Shown piece by piece: positions 26,035 through 35,305 of a stretch of DNA of 64,000 nucleotides. The stretch covers positions 1-64,000 of the forward strand of contig JAURGK010000003.1 of NCBI GenBank assembly GCA_030833845.1, written 5' to 3'. The position numbers and the translations under genes are program-made. Origin of the DNA: Crocinitomicaceae bacterium (GTDB lineage: Bacteria > Bacteroidota > Bacteroidia > Flavobacteriales_D > Crocinitomicaceae). The stretch's first letter is position 1. Each line of letters opens with the position of its first letter. The notes beneath the pieces are model-generated. The model ran no database searches. It was not told the origin of the DNA and was given only the letters and a program-made list of their open reading frames with translations.

Positions 26035-27300
26035 ATGGAACTCTCTTTAATACTCATTTTTATCATTGGTTACTCGGCCATCACCTTTGAACATGCCCTG
26101 CGCATAGATAAACTCATTCCGGCATTGCTCATGATGTCAATTTCATGGGCCATCCTTGCTTTTGGGAGTACAGACCAACACGCTTTGGGTGAAACCCTAC
26201 TGCATCATTTTGGAAAGACAACCGAAATTTTGATTTTTTTAATGGGCGCCATGGCTATTGTTGAAATGATAGATTATTTCGACGGATTCAAGAGTGTCCA
26301 ATCCATGATCCGTGTAAAAACTGCCTATCAACTACTTTTGGTAGTTGCAATTCTTGCTTTTATTCTATCTGCAATCATTGATAATCTTACTGCTACAATT
26401 GTTCTGATATCCATTTTGCGCAAAATGGTTCCTGACAAGGAATTGCGCATGTGGATGGTAGGATTTGTAATTATTGCCGCCAATTCCGGAGGGGCCTGGT
26501 CTCCGATTGGAGACGTCACCACCACCATGCTTTGGATTGCCGGTAAGGTGAGCTCTTTAAAACTCATTGAACACATCCTGCTCCCTGCCGTAGCGAGCTT
26601 GGTTGTTCCTCTTTTGATTGCAACTAGAATAAAAATTTTCAAACAGGAGTTGCCTCAAAAAAAAGTCAACAAAAAAAGCCGTATTTCGACCTTCATACTT
26701 GTCAGTGGTTTATTACTAATTATTCTAGTTCCAGTATTTAAAACTGTGACCCACCTGCCTCCCTACATGGGAATGATGTTCTCGCTGGCTGTATTTGCAA
26801 TCATTGGTGAAATTGCCAGTAAACGACACCTCAATTTAAGCTCAATAAACGAACATGATCAAAGTGGTCATGTGGGGCCAACTTTAAAATCACTTTCAAA
26901 AATAGAAATGCCATCTATACTCTTTTTTCTTGGTATACTCATGACGGTTGCTGCTATGGAAAGTAAAGGTATGATAGAACAGCTCGGTGTCAATGTGTTG
27001 GCATCAGGAATCTCTAAGGATGCTTACATAATTATTCTTGGGATTGCCTCAGCGATTATTGATAACGTTCCCTTGGTTGCAGCGAGTATTGGTATGTTCA
27101 AAGATGCAATGGATACGGATACCTGGCATTTCATTGCCTACACGGCAGGTACGGGTGGTTCTATATTAATCATTGGCTCTGCAGCGGGTGTAGTAGCAAT
27201 GGGAATGGAAAGTATTGCATTTGGTTGGTATCTCAAGCGTTTTTCACTCATTGCACTTGCTGGCTACATAGCAGGTGTAGTCACCTTTTTGGTGCTTTGA
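26035..27300 (+). CDS. nhaD: NhaD-type Na+/H+ antiporter
   Basis: A 421-residue inner-membrane protein with about 12 hydrophobic segments. The motifs SAIIDNLTATIVL (about 115-128), ANSGGAWSPIGDVTTTMLWIAG (here in a re-entrant region near 160-180) and a second IIDNVPLVAASIGM near 340 match NhaD of the ion transporter superfamily. It exchanges cytoplasmic Na+ for H+ for salt and pH balance, fitting a marine or brackish habitat without proving it. Its TGA stop overlaps the ATG of folC by one base. Confidence 0.93.
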   Translation: MELSLILIFIIGYSAITFEHALRIDKLIPALLMMSISWAILAFGSTDQHALGETLLHHFGKTTEILIFLMGAMAIVEMIDYFDGFKSVQSMIRVKTAYQLLLVVAILAFILSAIIDNLTATIVLISILRKMVPDKELRMWMVGFVIIAANSGGAWSPIGDVTTTMLWIAGKVSSLKLIEHILLPAVASLVVPLLIATRIKIFKQELPQKKVNKKSRISTFILVSGLLLIILVPVFKTVTHLPPYMGMMFSLAVFAIIGEIASKRHLNLSSINEHDQSGHVGPTLKSLSKIEMPSILFFLGILMTVAAMESKGMIEQLGVNVLASGISKDAYIIILGIASAIIDNVPLVAASIGMFKDAMDTDTWHFIAYTAGTGGSILIIGSAAGVVAMGMESIAFGWYLKRFSLIALAGYIAGVVTFLVL

Positions 27301-28520
27301 TGAAGCCATTGAGCAACTATCAGCAATGCGTTGAATGGCTCTTTGATCGCTTTGCTGCTTATCAAAATATTGGCGCCAATGCGTACAAGCCCGGTCTAGA
27401 ACGTGTCTATGCGCTGCTAGACTTATTACAAATTGATCCAAATCATATCCCGAGTATTCATATCGCTGGTACGAATGGGAAGGGCAGTACTGCAGCTTAT
27501 TGCGCATCCATGCTACAGCAAAAAGGATTGAAGGTAGGTCTCTTTACCTCACCGCATATCTTTGATTTTTCTGAGCGCATTCGAGTAAATGGAAAGCCAA
27601 TCAGCCAAGAAGCAGTCATTGAATTTTGCCAATTGATTCAGCAAAAAAATACAGGTTCACCTAGTTTTTTTGAGCTGACCTTTGCTATGGCTCTTAGTTA
27701 TTATCAATCAGAGGCTTGTGACTATATGGTCATTGAAACCGGCATGGGCGGCAGATTAGATGCCACCAATGTTTTATTACCAAAAGTTTCTATCATTACC
27801 AATATTGATCTTGACCATCAAGAATTTTTAGGAAATACCGTACAGCAAATTGCTTTTGAAAAAGCAGGCATCATCAAATCTAAAACACCAGTTGTGATTG
27901 GCGATCTTGATCAACATACACAAGCAATCTTCAAAAATAAAGCCCAAGAATTTGAAGCACCAATTGTATTTGTGGATGAACTTCTGATTGCGCTTGAAAA
28001 TTTTGCACTTGAGGGTTATCAACTGAAGAATTTCAAAACGGCACTTGTGGCAATGAACCAACTAGGGTTTAATATTACTTTATCAGAGCAAGAAGCCTCG
28101 CTAACGAAACTAGCAGAGCGCACTGGTTTTTTTGGGCGCATACAAATTTGGCAAGAAAATCCACTTATCATCATGGATGTATCCCACAATGTTGCGGGTA
28201 TCAAAGCAACGCTACCCATCGTTACTTCCAAATGTCAGGGGAAGCTTTTTATTCTTTATGGAGCCGCTCAAGATAAGGATGTGGCGCAAATCATACCCCT
28301 CTTCCCTACTGAAGCCCATTTGGCGGCCTGTGTCTTTTCCAACCCAAGATCTAAAACTTTTGAAGATTGGAAAAAATTAGGGATTCATACAATTTATGAG
28401 CACTTAGACATGGCTTTAGAGCAAATCAAAGAACAAATGTCAGACAACGATTTACTCTGGATTACGGGCAGTTTTTTTCTTATCTCAGACCTACCCACAA
28501 AAAAAAGGAATTTTTTATAG
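27300..28520 (+). CDS. folC: Dihydrofolate / folylpolyglutamate synthase
   Basis: A 406-residue Mur-ligase-family enzyme adding glutamate to dihydropteroate and folates. The ATG at 27300 overlaps the nhaD stop. The P-loop HIAGTNGKGSTAAYC lies at about 56-70; ETGMGGRLDATN, NIDLDHQEFLG and a late VSHNVAG mark the family. The carbamylated-lysine region (AFEKAGIIK) is present. It is the last gene of the dehydrogenase-nhaD-folC run; the following pyrR gene has its own promoter. Confidence 0.95.
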   Translation: MKPLSNYQQCVEWLFDRFAAYQNIGANAYKPGLERVYALLDLLQIDPNHIPSIHIAGTNGKGSTAAYCASMLQQKGLKVGLFTSPHIFDFSERIRVNGKPISQEAVIEFCQLIQQKNTGSPSFFELTFAMALSYYQSEACDYMVIETGMGGRLDATNVLLPKVSIITNIDLDHQEFLGNTVQQIAFEKAGIIKSKTPVVIGDLDQHTQAIFKNKAQEFEAPIVFVDELLIALENFALEGYQLKNFKTALVAMNQLGFNITLSEQEASLTKLAERTGFFGRIQIWQENPLIIMDVSHNVAGIKATLPIVTSKCQGKLFILYGAAQDKDVAQIIPLFPTEAHLAACVFSNPRSKTFEDWKKLGIHTIYEHLDMALEQIKEQMSDNDLLWITGSFFLISDLPTKKRNFL

Positions 28521-28528
28521 TATCTTTG
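28521..28528 (+). promoter_or_regulatory. -7 promoter box of pyrR (leaderless spacing)
   Basis: TATCTTTG, then 5 nt, then the pyrR ATG at 28534. The mRNA should have little or no leader, leaving no room for a PyrR-type attenuator. Confidence 0.65.
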
Positions 28529-28533
28529 TCGTA

Positions 28534-29094
28534 ATGGAAAAGCAAGTCATCCTCAATGCCACCCAGCTCGAACTGACGCTCAAACGACTTTCCCATGAAC
28601 TCATTGAAACCCACGGAAACTTTGAAAATACTATTCTAATTGGTTTACAACCTCGCGGAATTCATGTAGCCACAAGACTAAAAATTATTTTAGAAACTAT
28701 TCTCGGTAGAGCCGTTCAAGCGGGGAATCTCGACATCACCTTTCACCGCGACGATTTTAGACGCCGAGAAACTCCCTTGTTACCAAGCATTACCAACATT
28801 GACTTTTCCATAGAAAATAAACGCATCATTCTAATAGACGATGTTCTCTTTACAGGTCGTACGATTCGCGCAGGATTAGATGCGCTGCTCACATTTGGGC
28901 GCCCCTCACAGGTGCAATTACTCACCCTCATCGACCGAAGATTGAGTAGAGACTTGCCGATACAGGCCGATTATATAGGTAAAAAAGTAGATACGCTAAG
29001 TACCGAACGCGTAGCTGTTGAATGGCAAGATATGGAAGGCCAAGATCAGGTATTATTATTCTCAAAAGCAGCAAATGAAACAGCTCAGCGTTGA
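28534..29094 (+). CDS. pyrR: PyrR: pyr regulator / uracil phosphoribosyltransferase
   Basis: A 186-residue type I phosphoribosyltransferase. The PRPP loop (RIILIDDVLFTGRTIRAGLDA at about 90-110, given here only by its DDVLFTGRT core), the IGLQPRG segment and the LTLIDRR motif with the basic face used for RNA binding in Gram-positive PyrR are present. In Firmicutes PyrR binds pyr mRNA leaders; in Bacteroidota its regulatory role is unclear, and it may act mainly in uracil salvage. It overlaps pyrB by 20 bp. The promoter lies directly against the start codon. Confidence 0.93.
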   Translation: MEKQVILNATQLELTLKRLSHELIETHGNFENTILIGLQPRGIHVATRLKIILETILGRAVQAGNLDITFHRDDFRRRETPLLPSITNIDFSIENKRIILIDDVLFTGRTIRAGLDALLTFGRPSQVQLLTLIDRRLSRDLPIQADYIGKKVDTLSTERVAVEWQDMEGQDQVLLFSKAANETAQR

Positions 29095-30004
29095 TCACCT
29101 CACCGGAATAGTGGACTTAACACGTCAGGATATTGAACTCATCCTCGAAACCGCTGCTCGTTTTAAAGAAGTAATCAATCGGCCAATTAAAAAAGTGCCC
29201 TCGCTTAGAGATATCACTGTAGCAAATGTATTTTTTGAAAATTCAACACGAACAAGACTTTCTTTTGAATTGGCTCAAAAGCGCTTGTCTGCTGACGTTG
29301 TAAATTTTAGTGCCGCTAGCTCCTCTGTGAAAAAAGGAGAAACACTTGTTGATACTGTCAATAACATTTTGGCAATGAAAGTAGATATGGTGGTAATGCG
29401 TCATCCCAATCCGGGGGCAGCCAAATTTTTATCTCAAAAAATAAAAGCAAAAGTGGTGAATGCTGGTGATGGCACCCATGAGCACCCCACTCAAGCTTTG
29501 CTCGATGCCTTTTCGATTCAAGAAAAATTGGGCACCGTGGAAGGTAAAAAAGTAGTGATAGTAGGTGATATTCTTCATTCACGAGTAGCACTCAGCAATA
29601 TATACTGTCTACAAAAACTCGGCGCAGAAGTAATGGTTTGTGGGCCAAGCACCCTCATTCCAAAATATATTCATCAACTCGGTGTGCGCGTTTCACACAA
29701 TTTAAGAGAGGCCCTCGAGTGGTGCGATGTAGCCAATATGCTCCGTATCCAATTAGAAAGGCAAGACATCGCGTACTTCCCCTCTTTAAGAGAATATTCA
29801 TTGCTTTTTGGACTAGACCTTAACTTATTAGATAGCCTCAGTAAAGAAATTATAGTGATGCATCCAGGTCCGATAAATCGAGGAGTCGAAATCAGTTCTG
29901 ACGTTGCAGATTCAAAGCAATCCATCATTTTAGATCAAGTTGAGAATGGCGTGGCAGTTCGAATGGCAGTAATTTATTTACTCGCTGCCAAAATCGAACG
30001 ATAA
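29075..30004 (+). CDS. pyrB: Aspartate carbamoyltransferase catalytic subunit
   Basis: A 309-residue enzyme joining carbamoyl phosphate to aspartate in pyrimidine synthesis. The ATG at 29075 is chosen because it starts directly before the conserved LSVDHLTGIVDL helix, although it overlaps pyrR by 20 bp. The carbamoyl-phosphate loop FFENSTRTRLSFE (about 50-62), HPTQALLDAF and MHPGPINRGVEI are intact. No pyrI regulatory subunit is adjacent. STAS and rnz follow 28 bp downstream. Confidence 0.96.
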   Translation: MKQLSVDHLTGIVDLTRQDIELILETAARFKEVINRPIKKVPSLRDITVANVFFENSTRTRLSFELAQKRLSADVVNFSAASSSVKKGETLVDTVNNILAMKVDMVVMRHPNPGAAKFLSQKIKAKVVNAGDGTHEHPTQALLDAFSIQEKLGTVEGKKVVIVGDILHSRVALSNIYCLQKLGAEVMVCGPSTLIPKYIHQLGVRVSHNLREALEWCDVANMLRIQLERQDIAYFPSLREYSLLFGLDLNLLDSLSKEIIVMHPGPINRGVEISSDVADSKQSIILDQVENGVAVRMAVIYLLAAKIER

Positions 30005-30032
30005 AATAGCTATTTTTGAGTAAATCACTGCT

Positions 30033-30374
30033 ATGAATTTCTCTATAGATCCTCAAGGTCGGGTTGTTGTTGTGCGCACTATAGTGGAAAAGCTAGATGC
30101 GAGCAATGCTCCTGAACTCAAGGCGCATTTTCTACAACTCAACAAGGTAGGTAGCAATTATATTGTTTTGGATCTGTCAAAAACTAAATATTGCGACTCA
30201 TCAGGTTTATCTGCAGTGCTCATAGCTAATCGCTTGTGTAAGGACACCAATGGCAAATTTGCATTGACTGGATTACAACCCAATGTGATGAAACTCATCG
30301 AAATTGCGCAATTAGATAAAGTACTGATGATTGGCAATACTACCGATGCCGCCTTAGATTTGCTGGCAAGGTGA
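30033..30374 (+). CDS. STAS-domain anti-sigma-factor antagonist-like protein
   Basis: A 113-residue single STAS domain. It carries the phospho-acceptor motif CDSSGLSAVL with Ser near residue 57-58, as in SpoIIAA-type anti-anti-sigma factors. No partner kinase or sigma factor of that system lies adjacent. The stop overlaps the GTG start of rnz by 4 bp, so the proteins are made together. A regulatory switch is likely, but its partner is unknown. The same STAS-rnz order is, to my knowledge, found in other Bacteroidota. Confidence 0.88.
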   Translation: MNFSIDPQGRVVVVRTIVEKLDASNAPELKAHFLQLNKVGSNYIVLDLSKTKYCDSSGLSAVLIANRLCKDTNGKFALTGLQPNVMKLIEIAQLDKVLMIGNTTDAALDLLAR

Positions 30375-31327
30375 GTTTTGAAATCTGTATCTTAGGTTCT
30401 GGTGCTGCTTTACCCACCAATTCTAGACAAGCATCTGCCCAATACATCAATTGCAACGAGCGGTATATTCTCATCGACTGTGCAGAAGGTACGCAGCAAC
30501 AACTGCGCAAATTCAAATTAAAACTGCAGAAAATCCAATTGATCTTGATCTCTCATTTGCACGGCGATCATTTTTTTGGCTTACCTGGCCTGCTGTCAAC
30601 CATGCATTTGTTAGGAAGGAACAAGCGCCTTACTATTATTGGCCCCCCGGGCCTAGAAAAACTCATAAGTGCCATGTTGGCTGCTGGAGGCCATCCACTA
30701 GAATTTGATTTGAAATTTCAAGAATTCAAACCTGGCAAGGAGATCTGTGTTTTTGAAGATAGGCTTATTGAAATAAAAGCATTCGCCTTAAAACACCGCA
30801 TTCCTACCTTAGGTTACCGTATCAATGAAAAGCCAAAGCTCCTCAATTTAGATAAGCAAGCTATAGCAGCAGCAGGCATTCGTATTGAGGATTTACCCAA
30901 GTTAAAAGCAGGTCTATCGTTCTATCACCAAGGCATTGAGATCCATGCAAAGGATTTCACTTTACCCGCCGCTCCTTTGTATAGTTACGCCTATTGTTCT
31001 GATACCAAGCCAAGTGTATCTTATTTAGATTCTATTGCAGAAGTATCACTGCTATATCATGAAGCTACTTTTTGCGAACAGCATCTCGATAGAGCGAAAA
31101 GTACCTATCATTCAACAGCAAAGCAAGCCGCAGAACAAGCCGCAAAAGCAAAATGCGAGCGTTTGATATTGGGTCATTTCTCTTCACGGTATGCTGATAG
31201 TGATTTACATTTGAAAGAAGCCAGCGCCATACATCCCAAAGTTGTAGCGGCCTATGACGGTCTTAAAATTGAACTCGGCAAATCAGATGCTATTTTTGAG
31301 CATTCCGATAAAAAAATAGGGCAATAA
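30371..31327 (+). CDS. rnz: Ribonuclease Z
   Basis: A 318-residue metallo-beta-lactamase-fold nuclease of the short form, trimming the 3' ends of tRNA precursors. The GTG start at 30371 lies in a GTGA overlap with the STAS gene. The zinc motif SHLHGDHFFGLPG (about 60-72), the YCSDTKP strand near residue 210, a HEATF segment and the late LGHFSSRY motif with its His ligand are all seen. Its 3' end overlaps the opposing LptF/LptG gene by 38 bp. Confidence 0.94.
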   Translation: MSFEICILGSGAALPTNSRQASAQYINCNERYILIDCAEGTQQQLRKFKLKLQKIQLILISHLHGDHFFGLPGLLSTMHLLGRNKRLTIIGPPGLEKLISAMLAAGGHPLEFDLKFQEFKPGKEICVFEDRLIEIKAFALKHRIPTLGYRINEKPKLLNLDKQAIAAAGIRIEDLPKLKAGLSFYHQGIEIHAKDFTLPAAPLYSYAYCSDTKPSVSYLDSIAEVSLLYHEATFCEQHLDRAKSTYHSTAKQAAEQAAKAKCERLILGHFSSRYADSDLHLKEASAIHPKVVAAYDGLKIELGKSDAIFEHSDKKIGQ

Positions 31328-32366
31328 TTCCAAAAAATATATTGGGTAGCCACACCGATAGCAAAGTGGGGAAGCCTACTTTTATTGCAGCAACGGTCAA
31401 CATTTTCATGGCAAAAATATAGACAAAAATAAAGGCCAAACCGATGGCGATATTCATGCCTTGACCCCCTCTTTTTTTCTGTGAGGCCACCGATACACCA
31501 ATCAGCGTGAGAATATAGGTTGCCAACGGAAAAGAAGTACGTTGATGCAACTCAATTTCAAATTCTGGAACTAACTTGGAGCCCTTTATTTTTTCTCTCT
31601 CTATGGCCCTTTTCAATTCATTGAGAGTAAGGGCTTGGGCAGCGTTGTCGCGCTGTGCCATTTCTTCAATACGATATTTAAAGGTAGTGTCTTTGGTCTG
31701 ACCATGAAGAAGTTTTGATTTGGGAAAGGTATAATCTTTTTCGTAGTAGTCGGTCAATTTCCATTGATTTGTGCCTGGCGTATTTTGAGCAAAGCGCGCA
31801 CGTAGAAAATAGATGGGTTGATTATCATTATTCCATTTTTGGATTGTAAGGTCATTAATTCGTTTCTCTTGTGCTGCATAATTTGAGAAATATACCAATT
31901 CATTACCAGGGTATTCTGCCTGATAATTATTCACTGTAAGTACATCGCGATAATAGCGTTCTTCGAAAGCCAAACGAATTTTATTTGTTCTTGGAATAAT
32001 GAAATGATTGAGCAATAAGGATAGAATTGTTAAAATAGTTGCCCCAATAAAATAAGGTCGTAAAAAGCGCGTAATGGGCCTTCCTGAAAACCAAATTGGA
32101 ATAATTTCAGTATTCTGCGCCATTTTGCCCGTGAACCAAATGACAGACAAAAAGATGATCATCGATGAAAAAAGATTTCCATAATGCAAGATGAAGGTGA
32201 CGTAGTAGCTGAAAAATATTTCTTGAAGGGGAGCTTTATTGGAAATGAACTCGCTTAATTTTTCTGAAATATCAAACACCACCGAAAACAACATGATAAG
32301 TCCGAGCATGAAAAAGAAAGTGCTCAGAAATTTACTAATGATGTATCGATCAATGCGCTTAAGCAT
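31290..32366 (-). CDS. LptF/LptG family lipopolysaccharide-export permease
   Basis: A 358-residue inner-membrane protein. The ATG at 32366 gives the family's usual MLKRIDRYIISKFLSTF start. Three or so N-terminal membrane segments (about 12-35, 55-75, 98-118), a large periplasmic beta-jelly-roll domain (about 130-260) and three C-terminal segments follow the LptF/LptG plan. It would work with LptB to extract lipopolysaccharide for transport. F or G cannot be told apart here. It starts 2 bp after the tgt stop and so shares its transcript. Confidence 0.9.
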   Translation of the reverse strand: MLKRIDRYIISKFLSTFFFMLGLIMLFSVVFDISEKLSEFISNKAPLQEIFFSYYVTFILHYGNLFSSMIIFLSVIWFTGKMAQNTEIIPIWFSGRPITRFLRPYFIGATILTILSLLLNHFIIPRTNKIRLAFEERYYRDVLTVNNYQAEYPGNELVYFSNYAAQEKRINDLTIQKWNNDNQPIYFLRARFAQNTPGTNQWKLTDYYEKDYTFPKSKLLHGQTKDTTFKYRIEEMAQRDNAAQALTLNELKRAIEREKIKGSKLVPEFEIELHQRTSFPLATYILTLIGVSVASQKKRGGQGMNIAIGLAFIFVYIFAMKMLTVAAIKVGFPTLLSVWLPNIFFGIIALFFYRNAQK

Positions 32367-32368
32367 CT

Positions 32369-33499
32369 CTACAAGCGTTGTCCTAGTTTGGTAACAACTT
32401 GGTTTTTCCAAGCCACAAATTCTCCTGCTGCAATTTTCTCTCGAGCAACGCGCATTAATTCCAAATAAAATGCAAGGTTGTGAATAGTAGCAATCTGAAT
32501 TCCTAAATATTCCCCAGTTTTTATCAAGTGCCGAAGATAGGCCTTGGTATAGACTTGATCTACCCAGACAGGACTTGTTGCATCAATTGGAGAGAAATCT
32601 TTTGCCCATTTTTCATTTTTAATATTGATGGTGCCTTCCCAAGTGTAGAGCAAGCCATGTCGAGCATTGCGACTCGGCATGACACAATCAAACATATCAA
32701 CCCCAAGGGCAATAGATTCCAACAAATTAATTGGTGTTCCTACGCCCATCAGGTAGCGCGGTTTTGACGCAGGTAAAATGCTGCAAACTAAATCAGTCAT
32801 TTCATAAAGATCCTCATCGGGCTCGCCGACAGACAAGCCACCGATTGCATTTCCAACAGCATCAAAAGAAGCAATGGCATGCGCAGACTCTTGTCTAAGG
32901 TCTTTGTAAGTACTGCCTTGTACGATCGGGAACAATGCTTGCTGGTAACCGTATTTGGGTTCAGTTTGCTCCATCGCATTAAAACACCTTGCCAACCAAC
33001 GATGCGTTAAGTGCATAGATCGTTTGGCATAAGCATAGTCGCAAGGATATGGGGTGCATTCATCAAAGGCCATGATGATATCTGCACCAATACTTCGTTG
33101 AATTTCAATGGCTCTTTCTGGAGTAAAAAAATGATAACTGCCATCGACATGAGACTGAAACCTGACGCCTTCTTCTTGTATTTTTCTCGAACCAGATAAG
33201 GAATAAACTTGATATCCACCGCTGTCTGTCAAGATAGGTCTTTCCCAACCAATAAATTGGTGGAGGCCACCTGCAGCTTCTAAAATTTCTGTTCCTGGTC
33301 TTAGGAATAGATGGTAGGTATTGCCCAAAATGATTTGAGCGTTGATATCATCGCGAAGTTCTTGTTGGTGCACACCTTTTACCGAACCCACCGTACCCAC
33401 GGGCATGAAAATAGGGGTTTCTATAGTGCCGTGATCGGTATGAAGCCTACCTAACCTAGCCTTGGACTGCGAATCGCTTACAATAAGTTCAAAGTGCAT
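32369..33499 (-). CDS. tgt: tRNA-guanine transglycosylase
   Basis: A 376-residue enzyme exchanging guanine 34 for the queuosine precursor in tRNAs with GUN anticodons. LTDSGGYQVYSL with the catalytic-site Asp (about 90-100), FDECTPYP, GGLSVGEP and MGVGTP, then the nucleophile Asp in VDMFDCVMPSRNARHG (about 265-280) mark it. In many relatives the C-terminus holds a CxCxxC...H zinc site; here the tail after residue 300 shows no such cysteines, a point also seen in some Bacteroidota. It is the first gene of tgt-lptG. Confidence 0.94.
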   Translation of the reverse strand: MHFELIVSDSQSKARLGRLHTDHGTIETPIFMPVGTVGSVKGVHQQELRDDINAQIILGNTYHLFLRPGTEILEAAGGLHQFIGWERPILTDSGGYQVYSLSGSRKIQEEGVRFQSHVDGSYHFFTPERAIEIQRSIGADIIMAFDECTPYPCDYAYAKRSMHLTHRWLARCFNAMEQTEPKYGYQQALFPIVQGSTYKDLRQESAHAIASFDAVGNAIGGLSVGEPDEDLYEMTDLVCSILPASKPRYLMGVGTPINLLESIALGVDMFDCVMPSRNARHGLLYTWEGTINIKNEKWAKDFSPIDATSPVWVDQVYTKAYLRHLIKTGEYLGIQIATIHNLAFYLELMRVAREKIAAGEFVAWKNQVVTKLGQRL

Positions 33500-33523
33500 A
33501 ACAATGTTGAAAAATACCTAGAA

Positions 33524-33531
33524 CAAAGATA
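33524..33531 (-). promoter_or_regulatory. -7 promoter box of tgt
   Basis: The minus strand reads TATCTTTG, 24 nt before the tgt ATG at 33499. Confidence 0.6.
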
Positions 33532-33569
33532 CGTGTATTTAATTTCCCTGAACATCTTTGTACTCGAAC

Positions 33570-34706
33570 ATGAACTACCTACCTCCATTTGAAAACAACT
33601 TCTGGACCTACCTCCTCATTGGAGCATGCGTTTTTGCACTCATTCAATTGGTTTATGTTTTCAATTTTTATTTGCGCTTGGCATACCGAAGAAAATCTAA
33701 TGACCCACAAGTATCGTCTTTCCCCCCTGTTTCGGTAATCATTGCCGCACGCAACGAATCCGATAATTTATATGAAAACTTACCCACTATCCTTAGCCAG
33801 GATTACCCTGAATATGAAGTAATTGTTGTAAATAATCAAAGTATTGATGATAGCAACTGGATTCTGACTGCTTTTGCACAGCAATTTACCCAATTAAAAG
33901 TAGTTGAAATTTCAAAAAGCCCACACCTCAAGCCCGGTAAAAAACTACCCATTACCCTTGGAATAAAAGCCGCTAAATATGAGCATTTATTGTTGACAGA
34001 TGCAGATTGTTTACCAAACAGCAACCAGTGGATCAAGCAAATGATGCAGCAAATCAAGGCCTCTCAACAATTGGTAATTGGATACAGTCCTTTTATACAA
34101 ACCAAGGGTTTTTTAAATAAATTGATACGATTTGACAATACTTGGCTTAGCGCTAGTGCCTTCGCCTATGCCTTAGCAAACTTTCCATTCAAAGCAAACG
34201 GGCGCAATCTGGCTTACACCCGCACGCTTTTTCAAAAAGTAAATGGCTTTAAATCCCATTATGCTATTAGTCCTGGTGATGACGATCTTTTATTGCAAGA
34301 TGCCATCAAATATTCAGCAGTAGCAACAGGACTTTCCCCAGAATCTTTTGTGCGTTCAGCTGCTCCAAAAACTTGGAAAGAATGGTTTAGGCAAAAAGCC
34401 AAATACCATATGAGTTCGGCTCGATTTCCGTTTATTAAAAAAGTAGTGTTAGGAATATATCCATTGAGTGTGATATTGTTATGGATATCTTTTGTTGCTT
34501 TGTTCTTTCGTATGGAATATTTACCCTTGTCAAGTAGCCTATTCCTAGGCGTTATTATGATTAAATGGTGGATTCAAGGCATGTGTTTTAAAAGATTGGC
34601 AGAACCCAAAATATTTTTATTCTTTCCAATTTGGGATCTATTTTACAGCATTCTAATGCCCATTGTTTATTACATTGCAGAAAGACAAAAATATTATAGA
34701 TGGTAG
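33570..34706 (+). CDS. Membrane glycosyltransferase family 2
   Basis: A 378-residue GT-A-fold enzyme starting at the ATG at 33570. It has one N-terminal membrane helix (about 12-35), the SVIIAARNESDNL strand near residue 55, LLTDADCLP with the metal-binding Asp near 140, a GDDDLLLQ motif near 238, a Q..W-like RQKAKYH motif near 275, and two or three C-terminal membrane helices. This is the plan of processive or polyprenol-linked transferases; donor and acceptor are unknown. It overlaps the sigma-factor gene by 7 bp. A one-mismatch -7 box (CATCTTTG at 33553-33560) precedes it. Confidence 0.88.
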   Translation: MNYLPPFENNFWTYLLIGACVFALIQLVYVFNFYLRLAYRRKSNDPQVSSFPPVSVIIAARNESDNLYENLPTILSQDYPEYEVIVVNNQSIDDSNWILTAFAQQFTQLKVVEISKSPHLKPGKKLPITLGIKAAKYEHLLLTDADCLPNSNQWIKQMMQQIKASQQLVIGYSPFIQTKGFLNKLIRFDNTWLSASAFAYALANFPFKANGRNLAYTRTLFQKVNGFKSHYAISPGDDDLLLQDAIKYSAVATGLSPESFVRSAAPKTWKEWFRQKAKYHMSSARFPFIKKVVLGIYPLSVILLWISFVALFFRMEYLPLSSSLFLGVIMIKWWIQGMCFKRLAEPKIFLFFPIWDLFYSILMPIVYYIAERQKYYRW

Positions 34707-35305
34707 AAAATGAGCATTTGTCAGATAAAGCTAAGTTAGACCTCAGTCTAGTAGACGCAGCCCGTGCAGGAAGTCAGGCAGCCTATGCTGAACTCATGGA
34801 GCGTTACCGCGATTCAATTTATTTTATGATGCTCAAAATGGTTAAAAATTCAGACGATGCTGATGACCTTACCATTGAGGCCTTTGGCAAAGCATTTGCC
34901 AGACTTGATCAATACTCTCCAAGCTTTGCATTCAGTACCTGGTTGTTCAAGATTGCATCCAATAATTGTATCGATTTCATCAGAAAAAAGCGTATAGAGG
35001 TCACCTCTATCGACAGGGGCATTACTACCAATGACGGAGAGCGCATGCAAATTGATGCCAAGTCACAAACATTAAACCCTGAAGAAAGTATCATTCAAGG
35101 CCAACGCTTGATACATATGCGCCTTTTGGTCAGTAAACTAAAGCCTAAGTACCGAGAATTGGTAGAAAAACGCTATTTCGAGGAAAAAAGTTATGAGGAA
35201 ATCGCCGAAGAGCTCAACTTGCCACTAGGCACGGTCAAAGCACAGTTATTTCGTGCAAGAGATTTTCTTGCTGCCATGATGCAACAAACAAAAGACAGCA
35301 TTTAA
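34700..35305 (+). CDS. RNA polymerase sigma factor, ECF type
   Basis: A 201-residue sigma-70 family protein with only regions 2 and 4. Region 2 (about 25-105) has DDADDLTIEAFGKAF and FSTWLFKIASNNCIDFIRKK; region 4 (about 140-195) has the ELVEKRYFEEKSYEEIAEEL helix-turn-helix followed by GTVKAQLFRAR. A longer than usual linker with an RIEVTSIDRG segment lies between them. No anti-sigma gene is adjacent. It overlaps the glycosyltransferase gene (7 bp) and rsmG (1 bp), so it is embedded in an operon of otherwise unrelated functions. Confidence 0.93.
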   Translation: MVENEHLSDKAKLDLSLVDAARAGSQAAYAELMERYRDSIYFMMLKMVKNSDDADDLTIEAFGKAFARLDQYSPSFAFSTWLFKIASNNCIDFIRKKRIEVTSIDRGITTNDGERMQIDAKSQTLNPEESIIQGQRLIHMRLLVSKLKPKYRELVEKRYFEEKSYEEIAEELNLPLGTVKAQLFRARDFLAAMMQQTKDSI

